A DNA stretch of 64,000 nt from Manduca sexta. Its lineage: Eukaryota > Arthropoda > Insecta > Lepidoptera > Sphingidae. Shown piece after piece: positions 11,101-24,700 of the stretch. Position 1 is the stretch's first letter. Every line of letters begins with the position of its first letter. Location of the stretch: positions 9,308,777-9,372,776 of the forward strand of contig NC_051141.1 of assembly GCF_014839805.1 (NCBI RefSeq), in the 5' to 3' direction. The notes beneath the pieces were generated by a model. That model was not told the DNA's origin, did not search any database, and saw only the letters and a list, made by a program, of their open reading frames with translations. Both the position numbers and the translations under genes were made by a program.

Positions 11101-12796
11101 ATATTATTAACAAAATGGACGAAATATATTTTTTATAATTTGTCGCAATTAAAATGTCACTGGCAATGTATAATTTTGGTATTTTATACAATACCTAGGC
11201 AATGTATAAAATATGACTATTATTGTGCATTACATACGGTTAAAATGGAATTGCTCTACAGAATTACACTTACAAATGACAAAGCACATCGAATACTAGA
11301 GATTTTAAATTGATAAAGGCACAGTATGTTTACAGTTTTAGAACATGGTCACGTCTCTGTCATATAATTTGTAAAAAGATAATACAGGTTATTTACCTGT
11401 CACACAGTATTCTTTATCATCTTCTATCTTCTATATATATAAAAATGAATTGCTGTTCGTTAGTCTCGCTAAAACTCGAGAACGGCTGAACGGATTTATC
11501 TTATCTTGGTCTTGAATTATTCGTGGAGGTCTAGGGAAGGTTTAAAAGGTGAGAAAAATTCGAATAATTGCCGGGAAAATCCTCAAAACAGTATTTTTCT
11601 ATTTCCCATACAAACGTTTTCTAAATAAAATGGAGAGTCAATTTGTAATTTATTACCGCTGCATAAAGTTCAAATTCGCGTGCGCGTTGGAGGATCTAAT
11701 ATCACGTTCTGAAACTCAACAAAAGTGAAAGTGAATCGCGAACGCGACAAAATTGCATAGTCTCAAAATACATAGTACATAAATAGTGGTCGGCTTCGAG
11801 AAACTCAATTTTAGCTAACTTCAGTTGTTAATATAATATATAACTCAAAGGTGACTGACAGTGATATATCAAGGAACAGCCCAAACCATTGGACGGATCG
11901 GGCTAAGACTTTACATGCATAAAGCTACTATGACGTAGGCATCCCCTAAGAAAGGATTTTGATAAATTCTACCCTTAAGGGGATAAAATAGGGGATGAAA
12001 GTTTGTATAAATGTTCTTAGATTTTCGACTGATTGAACTGAAATTATAGATTGGGGATAAAATTAGTTTGAACCTATAAGTACCGGGAAAATATGTAGCA
12101 AGACTTTTATCAAACAGTGGAATTTTATCCTGGAAAACACCTTCACGCGGGCGAAGCCGCGAGCAAAAGCTAGTCTATATATATAAAAATGAATCCCTAT
12201 TTGCCTTGGTCATGCCATCACGCGTGTTAAGCTGTACCGATTTCACTATATTTTTTTTTGTTGTGTTTGTTATTGTAAGGAGAAGGTTCCTATGAAAAAA
12301 AAAAACAAAAAATTGCGCGGATAGTTAGAAAATGTAAGAAAACTTAACGAAAATATTAATTTTATATAACTGTCAATTGTCTGAAATAAATGTCAGCGAT
12401 TGACAGAATGCGCGCTGCAAATTCATAGTTAAGACGGGACAACGTCTGTCAGGTCAACTAGTATATTATATTTAAAAATGCATTGCTTGATATAATTTTT
12501 GGCACACATATAGTGCTTAGCGATTGTTGTATTATATGCAAGCGACGTCATACGCGAAGTCAGAAGTGTGCGTAGGGTGAACTGACGTATTGTCGCCAGA
12601 GTACTGACACGACTGGTGGCGGCAAACACTCGTCGCGCGAGTAGCTTGAGCGTGCAACTACGATCGACTAAGCTGGCGTGGAGCGTTACTAGTGATCAAC
12701 TGACGCTGCTGTTGCGGCTGATGAGGGAGAGGACCGCAGTGTACAAGCCGCCCCCGCCCGTACCAAAACAGCCCAGCGTCAGCCAAGTGCCGTTAC
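8150..12796 (+). CDS. VPS13B: VPS13B exons 1-6: chorein domain
   Basis: Exons: 8150-8236, 8444-8621, 8745-8808, 8990-9180, 10146-10284, 12600-12796; residues about 1-285. This is the conserved chorein (VPS13_N) cap that starts the lipid groove, with LPFTLVSGRIHELLIQVPWT, PPGYMQALVRRIVSNIALRV and FYQEPLLYKCQLYL matching the family closely. Exon 6 has a weak pyrimidine tract (CGTATTGTCGCCAG). Its start is forced by an in-frame TGA just upstream and by phase. Intron 4 (9181-10145) and intron 5 (10285-12599) contain Helitron, SINE and other repeats. Confidence 0.95.
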
Positions 12797-15700
12797 GTAA
12801 GTATTTTTTTTTTATTTCTAGTAATAACTCGTACCGGTGCACGCGATTGGTCAACAGCGAAACGACACGCGAATTTGAGCAAAAATGTTTGTGTGCTCCG
12901 TAAATATTGGTTTAGCCAAAGGTAGTGATGACATATTATCTCTTTTATTATTATATATCGATATTATAAACTAAATGCATTTAACTCTATATAGTGTATG
13001 TATAGTGCAACTCTTAATGGCCATATTGTTGTGTGATGTTATTTCATTGCGATTTGCAAGCTAGGCGTAAAATATTACTCCCCAAGAAATGTGTTGTGAC
13101 ATGTAGGTAATGTGAAATTATGAATATATTCACATAGCTCTTATCTCTTTTCATTAGACGTGACGTCATCAAATTCAGCGGAGCCAGCTCGGTCGGAGAG
13201 TTGGTCAGAGTGGGCATGGTCGTGGTTACCCACGTGGATGGACCGCGAGGGCGGTGTGGAGGAGGCGCCCATGCCAGCGTCACCCACTCCTGTGCACTTC
13301 ACTGCGTATCTAGATGATGTATCTCTGGTTTTAAAGGTATCCTATTCAATAACATTTGAGACGTCCGATATGCCAGTGACGAGATCTTCCAAAATAAAAG
13401 TTTTAGGATATAATCCTAGATGCTGTTACTACAGCCAAATGAAAATGCTATTAGTTTTTTATGCATTATGTAATACTCATATTGTTAAATAATTTAAAGT
13501 TAATGGAGCTAGACGGAGGAAGTCGCAAGAGGTCTCGCGGGGTGCTGGAACTCAGCGCGACACACGCCGCAATGAAAAGTTATATTTGTTCGCCGACGAC
13601 ATTACGTGTGCGCATTGCAACGCGCGCGCTGACTGTTCTATCCCACGGGAAATGCGCGTGCGGACACCTTGACTATGAAGCTGTGAGTATAATAAAATAA
13701 TATAGAATAGTGCATTTCAAAATAAGAAAAAAATTAAATTTTTACCTAGACCCCAAGTAATTATATAAGAGGCATACTATAGAACACCATAGTGCTTTTT
13801 CCACTTTAAAAACGCATATCATTACTCCTACGCAGGCCAATGACGAGCCGACTGTGTACCTCAAAAGAGTTAGCGTTGAAGAAGAAGAGCCGTGGAAATG
13901 GCCCGAGGAGGAGTTCGTCGACGATGTGGTTGAGACGGCGGAGGTGGCGCAGGAAGGCGCCCGGGACACGCCCGACACAGACCCGGTGATTATCGTTAAT
14001 ATATTTATCAAGGTTTTTAGGGCTTAGCAAAAGTGACTTCACTGCGCCTGGTGGTAAATGGGGTGAATTCCAAGTAGAGCACGATTATCCTCTGCTCATC
14101 GACACAATTATTCCAGTCTGTTTGAGATTGGCTATATGCAAGCCGATGCCTTCCTGTGAGTCGCAACACACGTGGGACTCTATGACTATGGCGGGAGTAA
14201 CATTTTGTGTACTACTACTACTACTACCACCGGTGAATGTAACCGTAATTCATTATGCAATAATTCATTCGTAACAAATGTATTATTGCGTTAATTTTGA
14301 TATACGTTATGGTTCACAAGCTGTGAAATTACGTTATTATTATCTCACCCTAATACTTTTCTTAAACATCAAAGTATGCCTATATTAGAAACGTCATATT
14401 ATCATCTAGCATTTTGGAGTACAAAGAATTGTATAGCCATGCATACATGTATGTACTTCCAACATTCCCCTCATCAAGCCAAGTTCAAATTCCCACTTAT
14501 TCGCTTAGTAAAGATCTACTACGTAAACATTACCAAGGAGTTTGCTGTATGATTAAAATTCTATAGGCTAAAGCCGGGGGGAGAGAAAATGAGCATAAAA
14601 AAATAAAGTAATGTAAAATTTAAAAGAAAATTTATTTGAATTATGTATGCTCACACATACACACTACTCAATCGCAATTTCACAACAATCTTACATGTAG
14701 TGGCAGTTTGTTATTATGTGATGTGCCAGTTTGGCAGAATCTTTTCTATTCTCTGTTCTTTACTCACCTACGCCCTAATTTACCTATATGATTATTACTG
14801 ACACGATTCTCATATTTATTTCAGGATAGCGACACACAAAATACTGAACATTCCGACCACGGTCTACCGGAGGAGCCGTCCCCGGAGCCTAAAGAAGCGC
14901 ACGAGGACGTGGACGAACTGTGGCAACAGATGGCGCCAGTGGTGTACCTGGAGTATACGCATGAGCGCTCGCCGCCGCAAATATACATAAATCCGTACGA
15001 CAACCCGCCTCTCGACTTTGAGCACAGGTAAAATATAATGCTTGTTACTGTTATCGCGTCATTAGCTAAAGCAATTGTACTATAATCTTTAGATTTTTTA
15101 AGAACATTTGCAGCTGTGTTGAATATTATAGTAAATGTTTTAATCAATGTGGTTCGGCTCTAGATAATTTTTATTTCGTGTCGAAGAAGACTCCAGAGCG
15201 AGGCAATATTAACATGTGTACTGATATAAAACAGTGACTGGGCGGAGGAGTGCAACCTAAAGGTCCAGATAGAGCCCATGGAGATCAGATTGTGCCCGGG
15301 ACTGATGCATCGTATCGCAGCACTGCGTAGCATATGTGCTGACTTGCCACCCGTGCCGGATATAGGTAATGCTTTCTAAATAACTTATAACACAAGGGCA
15401 GCGTAAAATTATAATAAGTCTTTAGACTCTTTGATTTTGTTTTGGTTTCTTGATGTGCGTCATTAAATGTATTCTTGGTAAATTAATATTCATGCAGTAG
15501 CCTATAATTGTCATAGAAAATTGGTACATATAATTGGAGTCTCTAAATAACGTTACTAATGTGTCATTAGTAATAATAACCGCTTTTCATCCACAGAATT
15601 ACCCATGAAAGTATTAACAGTAGAAGAATGCGAAGCCCTTTGCGATAACCTGCCACAGCGCCGGATCACTATAGAAGCCAAGGCATTATATATAAGGATG

Positions 15701-18700
15701 TTGCCATGGGATCATTCCTCGTCGGAGAAAGCGCTACCACCACCTTTGGTTTTTCACATTCATTTACCAAAAGCAACCGTAATGATCAATGGACCATTAT
15801 ATCCTCATAGGTAAATTTTACAATAAACGATTCAATGTTTAATCGCTTAATGTTCTTAGCGCGTTTTTAAAGAAAATGTAATCCTTATATTTAGTTCAGC
15901 ACTTACTTTGTAGGTTGATTTCTTTTTACCAGTGTGGACTTACTTTAAGATTACCATTGTTTAGGGTGTGCTCGGCGGCGTGCCAGATGCCAGATGACGC
16001 TGGCCCGCTTTGGCAGGGCGCACGCGTGCACGTGACCGTGGCGTTGTCGCGCATGCAGGCGGGCGTGTGCGCGCCGACCGACACACAACCGCTGCCCTGC
16101 GCCCGCACCGACCTACGACTAGTCATGCACATACTGCTGCACAAAGAGTACTTTACCAGGAGAGAAAGTGTCTTCTTCAGTTACTCCTTCAAAATACGTA
16201 GGTTTACTTGAATTTAATACCCGTTGATTTTAGAGGATACTTAAAGAATCAAACTCGAGCGATATAACACTTTTAATTGCTGTACCGAAATTTTATGTTT
16301 ACACAATTCCGGCGACGCTATATTTTTTCGACTATATTGTATACAAACATCGGGAAATGATAATGCTGATGCGATATTATGACAAAAATATAATGTAGGC
16401 ATAAATGCACTACTACTCGTGCGAAGCCTGACAGGATCGCTAGTAAGTAGTATAATACCAAATCAAACAATTGAACACGGAGTGACATAGTCGTGAAAAA
16501 ACGACCAAGCCTCTTAAATAAAGTTTAAAAAAAAACAACAAACGAACATTCTACGACATAAATTGTCAATTTCTAGGTGAAGTTAATGTATGCGGCTCTG
16601 CTGCTAGGCTAATGGCCGCCTGGCAAATACCAACGTCACTGTTTAGGGAAAGAGTCTCGTCGCCATTGCGGCAAACTACGCTCACTAGAGACGCGCTCAA
16701 TGACGAAGGTAAGTGATTTTAAATAACTTTATTTTCGTTGTGTGACAAAGAAAAAGATTGTGTGTGACGAAGTTATTAAGGAAACCCCATAAAACTTTAT
16801 AGTCCGAATCGAACGTAATGGCGGCTGTGAGGTTAGCTGCGGGTGCAAGTCCGCGTTCTCACAATAAAGTAGCCAATATTAGGTTGAATTTAAATCTCTA
16901 TAATTATTGAAAAATATAAGTATTTTAAAAGCATTCATAAAAATATACAATACTTGTTTCTTTTTGATTATTGAACTCTGAAATATTTTTGTAAGACAGA
17001 GTTTAAAAGTTAATTGATCAGTTTATATTTTAATTTTGTAGAAAGCTAATTATATCTATTTCATATATATGCCATAGATTTAAAAACTTGAACAATAATA
17101 TAACTGGACAGTTATTAACAAAAAATAAACTATTTAGCTTAGTACTACTTAAACACCTGAACGCCAGAGATCCAATATTGCATTGTGCTTATAAGAACGT
17201 TCAGTGTTCCGAGACGCCATAAAATTTGAGTTGGTTTGTAATTATCATTACCTGTACAGCCGGCGTAGCATGCGCACGACGACAAAATTTTGTCGACACT
17301 TTTTCTCGTGATTTTGTCGTTTATCTCTATATGTCTACCGACACTAACATGCGCGCTCATTTTCTCGACTTGTCACGAGAAAAGTAGAGAAAAATTAATG
17401 TTTTATTAATCTGTGGTATTTTTGTCTACAAACCCTAACATGAGCAAATAATTTTATCGTTTTTTGACACATGTAAACGAGATATTTGTCTTCTTTGATA
17501 TTGTACGAAGAGATAAACCGAGAAAATTATCAATGTAATTTATTCGTTAAAACGCGATGGTGGTATCTTACTATAGTAAAATAATATCGATATACGACAA
17601 ACGAGAGGCGTGTAAAGTGGAAAGAAGACATATTATACTTAATTGATTTATGATATCCCTTTGCTACAAAACGAATGGCATTGTATATTAAAGAAAAGTT
17701 TGCTCCCGATTTGGAGTCTCAAGCCAAAGGCATAGCCGTCCGTTTAAAGGTAATTGAATATATTTATTACATACTTAATTACATAAGTAGCTGAGTTTAA
17801 TATCAATTGAAGTATTTTGATTTATAGATAATGGAATCATTTTTTTTTTAGGTGAGACTCGTGAATTTTACGTGCAAGGTATGTTAGGGCTCTTAGATTG
17901 TACCCATATAAAAATATTACCTCCTAATGAGCCACAAAGTGCACAATATCAAAAAATGAGGAAGGATGCCTGCGACACTAAGGTTCAACTGGTAATGTAC
18001 TATTAATTAATTATTAGAGTTAATAGAAATAAAAAATGAATGTACTTTGAGAAATATCTTCACAATTAATACATAGCGTGTTACCTTTCATAAAAATGAA
18101 ATTAGTGTGCCAACTAATGAGGTAGTAAGAGCTATTTAATTAGATTAATTGCAGTTTTAATTTTGTTTATTTTAATAATACAAATACAAATGAGTAACTT
18201 GTTTTACCATTATGTTTTGCAAAACTAGTACCTATATGTTACCAAAAAAATGTCACATTATGGATTCAAACAGCAAAACTCTTAATGTGAATGCCAGGTA
18301 TCGGAGAAGATATTATTACTATGCAACTTAACAATATAAACAAACAATATCTTGCTTTATTTCTTTATTAAAAACTTCATTTACACTGATTGTATACTGA
18401 TGGACTTAACAATAATGGATATATGGTTATACACTGTTTCAAATAGTTGTTTACTATATTATTTTACCACTGGTACAACTTCACATTATATTACTATTGT
18501 TAAGTAACTGTAGGTAATGCAGTATTTTATGTTGCAGTGTTCCAATGGAGGAAACTATTATAAATGAACATCATATGTGAGAAGAACCTGTACAATTATC
18601 AGTACCTGCAAGTGTCTCACAAGCAGGATGACCTCAATTATAATAAATAGACATTTTCCTATGTAAATAATGTATATTTTATTATATTCACATTTTAAAT

Positions 18701-21700
18701 ATCAAGATAGTTTTCATTATTACAACAAAATCTTCTACACAAATTTGGGCAACAATAGAATATTTCATAATAACTTGTTATACAACAAATTTCCTACAAT
18801 TACTGTAATGAAATACTATGAACACTTACAAGAAACAGAAATTGCACTCTCAAGTAATTGCTGCAGTTTACTTATATTATTAATTTCCTAAACCAACAGA
18901 ACAAGAACACAACAGAACAGAACCAAATTTCCTAACATACAGATGTTTTATCTAGTGTATAAATAAAGATACCTAACGAAATATATATACATGATATTAA
19001 GTATTTAAAAAATGTAGTTTTTCTTAAAAAAAACTGGTTATAAAAATACATATTTTCATTAAAGTATTAAGTTCAAACCGAGCAACTAAAAAACTTTTTA
19101 GGAGTAGTATTTGGTAAGCTCTTCAACATGGTGTTGACTGCTGGGCTGGGGACATTCCAATGAATGTAGAGGGACTTGATTCACGGAACTAAAACAAACA
19201 GAAAATATATACTTATTTCATATTTTAATAAACACTAATACTAAAAACATCAATTACCATCGAATAAGAACAAACTTGAGCTTTGTGGCTGCAAAGTTCA
19301 ACTTACAACATTGGTGTTTTGCTAATAAGGTTATTGTTTCACTATACTTACATCGACTGCCTCGGTGGCGTAGTTGTATTGCATGTCCGGTACAATAGCG
19401 CTCTGAGGTCCTGGGTTCGAATCCCGGGTCGGGCAAAGTGATATTTGGGTTTTTCTGCTCAGTATCAGCCCGGAGTCTGGTTTTTTGTGCCCGATGTGGC
19501 ATAGGCTCGCCCCCTATCACATCATAGGCCGGAACATACTTGGCGAAAAGTGGGTGCCCTAGTTGCGCCTCTGCATACCCCTTCGGGGATAAATGCGTGA
19601 TGTTATGTATGTATGTATGTATGTACTTACATCAATTGGGTATTTTGTGAGGCCCAAAGCCACAACCATCTCCTTCCCGATTGGACTACTGATTCCATTA
19701 GGCATTATGGTACATCGTTCTCACGGCGGGGCGTAGTCACCCGAGGTAAAGTCCGGCTTGGGCACCATATACTCGTACAAATAATTGTCTTATTAGATTT
19801 TATTTGATTTGTGTCTTGTTACTTCGTACTCCAAAATAGGGCGGAGCTGTTATTTTGTGTTAGAATCCTTATTATATTGTACAATATTATTATTAATTTT
19901 GAATTTGTTTACTTATTTACGTTTTTTATTTACATTATGCTCTTTGTTATGACATAAACTGTCACATAAAACGTCAAAAAAAACCTAATTGGATCATAGA
20001 TCTATAAAAATTGAATGAACTAAAACCATTGTAGCTATATTAGAAAATAAAATGTTTAGAATATATATTTCAATGGGCAACATCGGTTTGTCTTCACGAG
20101 TAAACTTATGTCTTCAACGAGGAATTTGTCGATCGTGGTGCGCATGTTAGAGAAAACGAGATATTTATCGACATCGACAATTTGTCTACTCTCGTTCTCG
20201 AGATATCTCGTGATGCGCATGCTAGGCCGGCAGGTGTAGGGAAAAGTACGACGCAATAGATATAACCATTGATCAAATATTTTGTAGGTTTCAAATACAA
20301 AATTATATTATGATTTTGAAATTAAACTAATTTTCGAAGACTTTGCAGCCTTCTTGGTCACGGGGGGGCCATGAAGGCTGCAAAGTCCTCGTAACGTCGG
20401 GAGAAAATAAAATACTAACACCGCGATAGAATCCGAAAATTAGTTTAATTTCAATGTCTAACATTCACGTAAACATAAGAAATCATTATACTTAGTCTGG
20501 CCATAAATACTGTTACACTTAATTATAAAAAAATATTACATTTGAATTTCGAATCTGTCATTTTTATACGATTGTTCATTGTGTTTTCTCATTTTGGCGC
20601 CAATACATTGTAAAATATTTTGCGATATTAAAATGGTGTGGGGTGATAAAGAGAACCGAATCGCTGTGATAGCATTACACAAAGTAGGTATGGAGCCAAA
20701 TGCAATTTTTAAAACTCTCCATACACTTGGTATTAGTAAAATGTTTGTGTACCGGGCTATTAATAGGTACAATGAGACCTCCTCTGTTTGTGACAGAAAA
20801 AGATCTGGCCGTCCACGTAGTGTTCGTACGAAAAAGGTGGTCAAAGCAGTAAGGGAAAGAATTCGAAGAAATCCTGTCCGAAAGCAAAAGATTTTATCTC
20901 GGGAAATGAAGATAGCACCTAGAACCATGTCGCGTATTTTAAAAGATGACTTAGGACTTGCAGCCTATAAGAGACGCACTGGCCATTTCTTAACTGATAA
21001 TTTAAAGAAGAATAGGGTGGTAAAATCGAAACAACTACTGAAGCGGTACGCAAAGGGAGGTCACAGAAAAATTTTGTTTACGGATGAGAAAATTTTTACA
21101 ATTGAGCAACATTTTAACAAACAAAATGACCGTATTTATGCTCAAAGCTCTAAGGAAGCTTCCCAATTAGTCGACAGAGTGCAACGTGGACATTATCCGA
21201 CTTCAGTGATGGTTTGGTGGGGTGTTAGCTATGAAGGAGTGACTGAGCCATATTTTTGTGAAAAAGGTATCAAAACATCGGCACAAGTGTATCAAGATAC
21301 CATTCTTGAGAAGGTAGTTAAGCCCCTTAACATCACCATGTTCAATAACCAAGTATGGTCCTTCCAGCAAGACTCGGCGCCGGGTCATAAAGCTCGGTCC
21401 ACGCAGTCTTGGTTGGAATCGAACGTTTCGGACTTCATCAGAGCTGAAGACTGGCCGTCGTCTAGTCCCGATCTTAATCCGCTGGATTATGATTTGTGGT
21501 CAGTTTTAGAGAGTACAGCTTGCTCTAAACGCCATGATAATTTGGAGTCCCTAAAACAATCTATACGATTGGCAGTGAAGAATTTTCCCATGGAAAGAGT
21601 GCGTGCTTCTATTGATAACTGGCCTCATCGTTTAAAGGACTGTATTGCAGCCAATGGAGACCACTTCGAATAAGCTTTTTATATTTTTAATTGTTTTATA

Positions 21701-24700
21701 TTTATGTATTAAACTGACACACTGTAAAAGTAATAAATGTTATTTGCAGTTAACAATTTTCTTTTTTCTTTATTACAATATTTATGGCAAGACTAGGTAT
21801 TATGATGTGTTTGTTTAATTTTCTACACTTGCAATAACTTCTAAGTTAAGTTATATACATGTTGAGTTTTCCTAACTTGGGTTAGTAGCTATAAGTTATA
21901 ATATTTTATTCATTGTAATCGTAGTTTTAAGTATTCCGGAAAACCTAATTAATAAATAGAGTGTGTATAAGCTCGTGACGTTGTTACAGAAGCAGTGGCA
22001 GTGGATTTAACAGTCGAAGAGTTCGGTGTTCGCGGCTACATCACTAAGAATATGAACACGCATATAGTGACAATGCACTCGGCGAGGGCTACTGCCTTCC
22101 ACGAACGAAGTATGTATTAAATATATTTTTAACGTGTTATAATATTACAAAAAAAAAACATCTACAAATTCTTCAACATTTTTAGAAGATGGTAAATTTA
22201 CTTATTGAAAATTCTTTTATTTAAGAAGGCGGAGAATTAAAACAGGCGTGGCTGTTCTGTGCACCGGACACGCCCACTACTTCGTAAGTACATCGCTTTT
22301 ATTTGTATCCCTAATATGCCTAATAATTTTTGTTACTATATTTTTATGAAGACTGTCCACCTACCCTGTACTTGCATGATTAAAGATCACGTTATTCTTT
22401 TGGCTTGAATGATGGACGAAAGTCCTCATAAAACTATTATGTTGTGCCCCAGACCTTATCTCCGTATGGCGGTACAGTGGTGCACTAACCCCGTCCCCAA
22501 CGGTCTAGACTACGTGGGTGTTTGGATGGAGCCAACAGCTATATGCGTTGACCCCTTATTCATCGCTTGGCTTGCCTACAAACCACAGCTGAAATCATTC
22601 AGTAAGTAAAATAACAGTTAGTCCATTGAAAAGTTTCATTTGGGGTTGCGTTTTTTAGAGGACGCAATTTTATTTTTTTGAAGTGTAGGGGGGGTCAGTG
22701 TAAAGCTAAAACCAAGTTTGTGGGGTCGCCACCCTTGTCCCACGGCCGCCATCTTGAAAATAGGAGTTGAAATGGTTTTTACGATGTATCTCTTAAACTA
22801 TTTATCTGACAAAAAAACATTATAAACATTTTTTGTTGCAAATTAAATTCTCTACAACTTTGGTCCAGTAACTTTTTGTCGTAGAACTATAAATAAAAAA
22901 GTTATAAGCGAAAATGTTAAGAAATTCAATGTTAAGCAATGTCCATTGCAACGTCATCAGAACGTGTGTTTATAAGGTTCATAATACTTTTTTTTGTACT
23001 CTCATTACGTACAACACAAACCCGCGGTTGTCGGCTTGTACGCGAATTACTTGGATCCTGAATCGCTTTGGCACAGATGAAGCAATTGTTCACAAAATCA
23101 AAGTCTGGCTCTGGAGCTTCTGAAACTGACGATAAACTACTGGAGCTGCTGCTGCGACGAGGAACAACATTATCGGTTCGATTGTTCACGTAATAACAAT
23201 AATACGCAATATGTACAGTAAGAAAAAAGTAGTTTCACTAAAGTTAAAATTGTGTCTAAAATCATTCGAAATCGTCTTCACAATTAAAAACAGAATAAAA
23301 TACATCCGCACGTACAGAAATATGTAGCACAACTAAAAGATATAAGTTGAACAACTTCAACACAATATTATCAGCTATTCTTACAATAAGAGAGATTAGA
23401 AATAATAATAATAGCAGGCAGATGTTCTTTTGTTCCCTAATGGTCCCTTGGGTATTTGGGTATTAATGAGAGTACAAAAAAAAGTATTATGACCCTTATA
23501 AACACACGTTCTGATGACGTTACAATGGACATTGCTTAACATTGAATTTCTTAACATTTTCGCTTATAACTTTTTTTATTTATAGTTCTACGACAAAAGT
23601 TACTGGACCAAAGTTGTAGAGAATTTAATTTGCAACAAAAATACTTATACATTTTTTTGTCAGATAAATAGTTTAAGAGATACATCGTAAAAAACATTTC
23701 AACCCCTATTTTCAAGATGGCGGCCGTGGGACAAGGGTGGCGACCCCACAAACTTGGTTTTAGCTTTACACTGACCCCCCCTGCACTTCAAAAAAATAAA
23801 ATTGCGTCCTCTAAAAAACGCAAGGTAAGGCCTAAAAAATGTAACATTTCAATGGACTAAGTTAAATATAGTAGATTGTAAGTCTGTAAAGGTAGGTAAA
23901 ATAAGACGGATAGCAAAAACTTGTATGTATAATAATTTAATAATAACTTTAGGGTAAGGAGCTTAAATTGAAAATAAAAATATAATTTGCCAACATATAT
24001 GTTGGCAGCTTAACTGCAGGCAGTTTGCTCTATATTACAGTAAAATATTATATGAACAAGACATTTAGTTTATTTTTTGTTTTTAGTGTCAGAGTCACAC
24101 TCACTTGTTTTAACAAGGAGTGCGTCTTCTACGCAGTACTTCTTACGACGACGAGCCACACCGCCGGTAAGTAATGTTTTCGGATAAAAGTAATTGAATT
24201 TTGCACGTGCTTTGAAACATTATTTTAATATCAATCATGTCTGGCAGTCTTCCAGCGGTCGTGGAGTAAGTCGCTCGGGCTCGGGAGCTGATATGGTCCA
24301 CCTTAGACCACGAAGTGTGGGCTCCAGCAGCGAGCCAAGCGAGAAAAAAGAAAAGCGTCCACCGCAGGCGGTAAGTTTACTGTTATTTATTTGGTACAAT
24401 TCATTTAATACCTGTATTATCATTTATTTAACTATTAACAAGGTTCTGCTTGTGTATATTCGTCTAATAATTTTGTTCCGATTGCCTCGGTGGACTAATT
24501 GTATTACTGTACGACTGCAGTGCTGAGATCTCGGGTTCGATCTCCGGGTCAGGCCAAAGTGATATTGGAGTTTTCTACTCAATATCAGCCTGGGTCTGAA
24601 ATTTGTACCCGATGCTACGCCCGCCCCCTATCACAGCTTAGGACGAAATACATACAGTGACACTTTCTGGTGCACCAGTTGCGCCTCTGTGTGAAGTGAA

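Larger units (their letters stand above)
17251..20240 (+). mobile_element. Decayed PIF/Harbinger transposon (intron 14)
   Basis: Inverted ends CCTGTACAGCCGGCGTAGCA (17251) and, reverse-complemented from 20240, CCTACACCTGCCGGCCTAGC share a GC-rich block followed by ATGCGCA. Both subterminal regions carry repeated TTGTCGA and CGAGA words. The interior contains a fragment of Harbinger nuclease at 17675-17991 and a SINE at 19355-19623. A 3-bp target duplication could not be confirmed. Confidence 0.7.

Noticed and set aside
19355..19430. tRNA gene, because of good A and B boxes
   Set aside because: It is the head of a SINE with body, TGTA tail, target duplication and other copies. A cloverleaf with an intact acceptor stem was not evident.
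20536..20928. 130-codon minus-strand frame
   Set aside because: Antisense shadow of the mariner transposase N-terminus.
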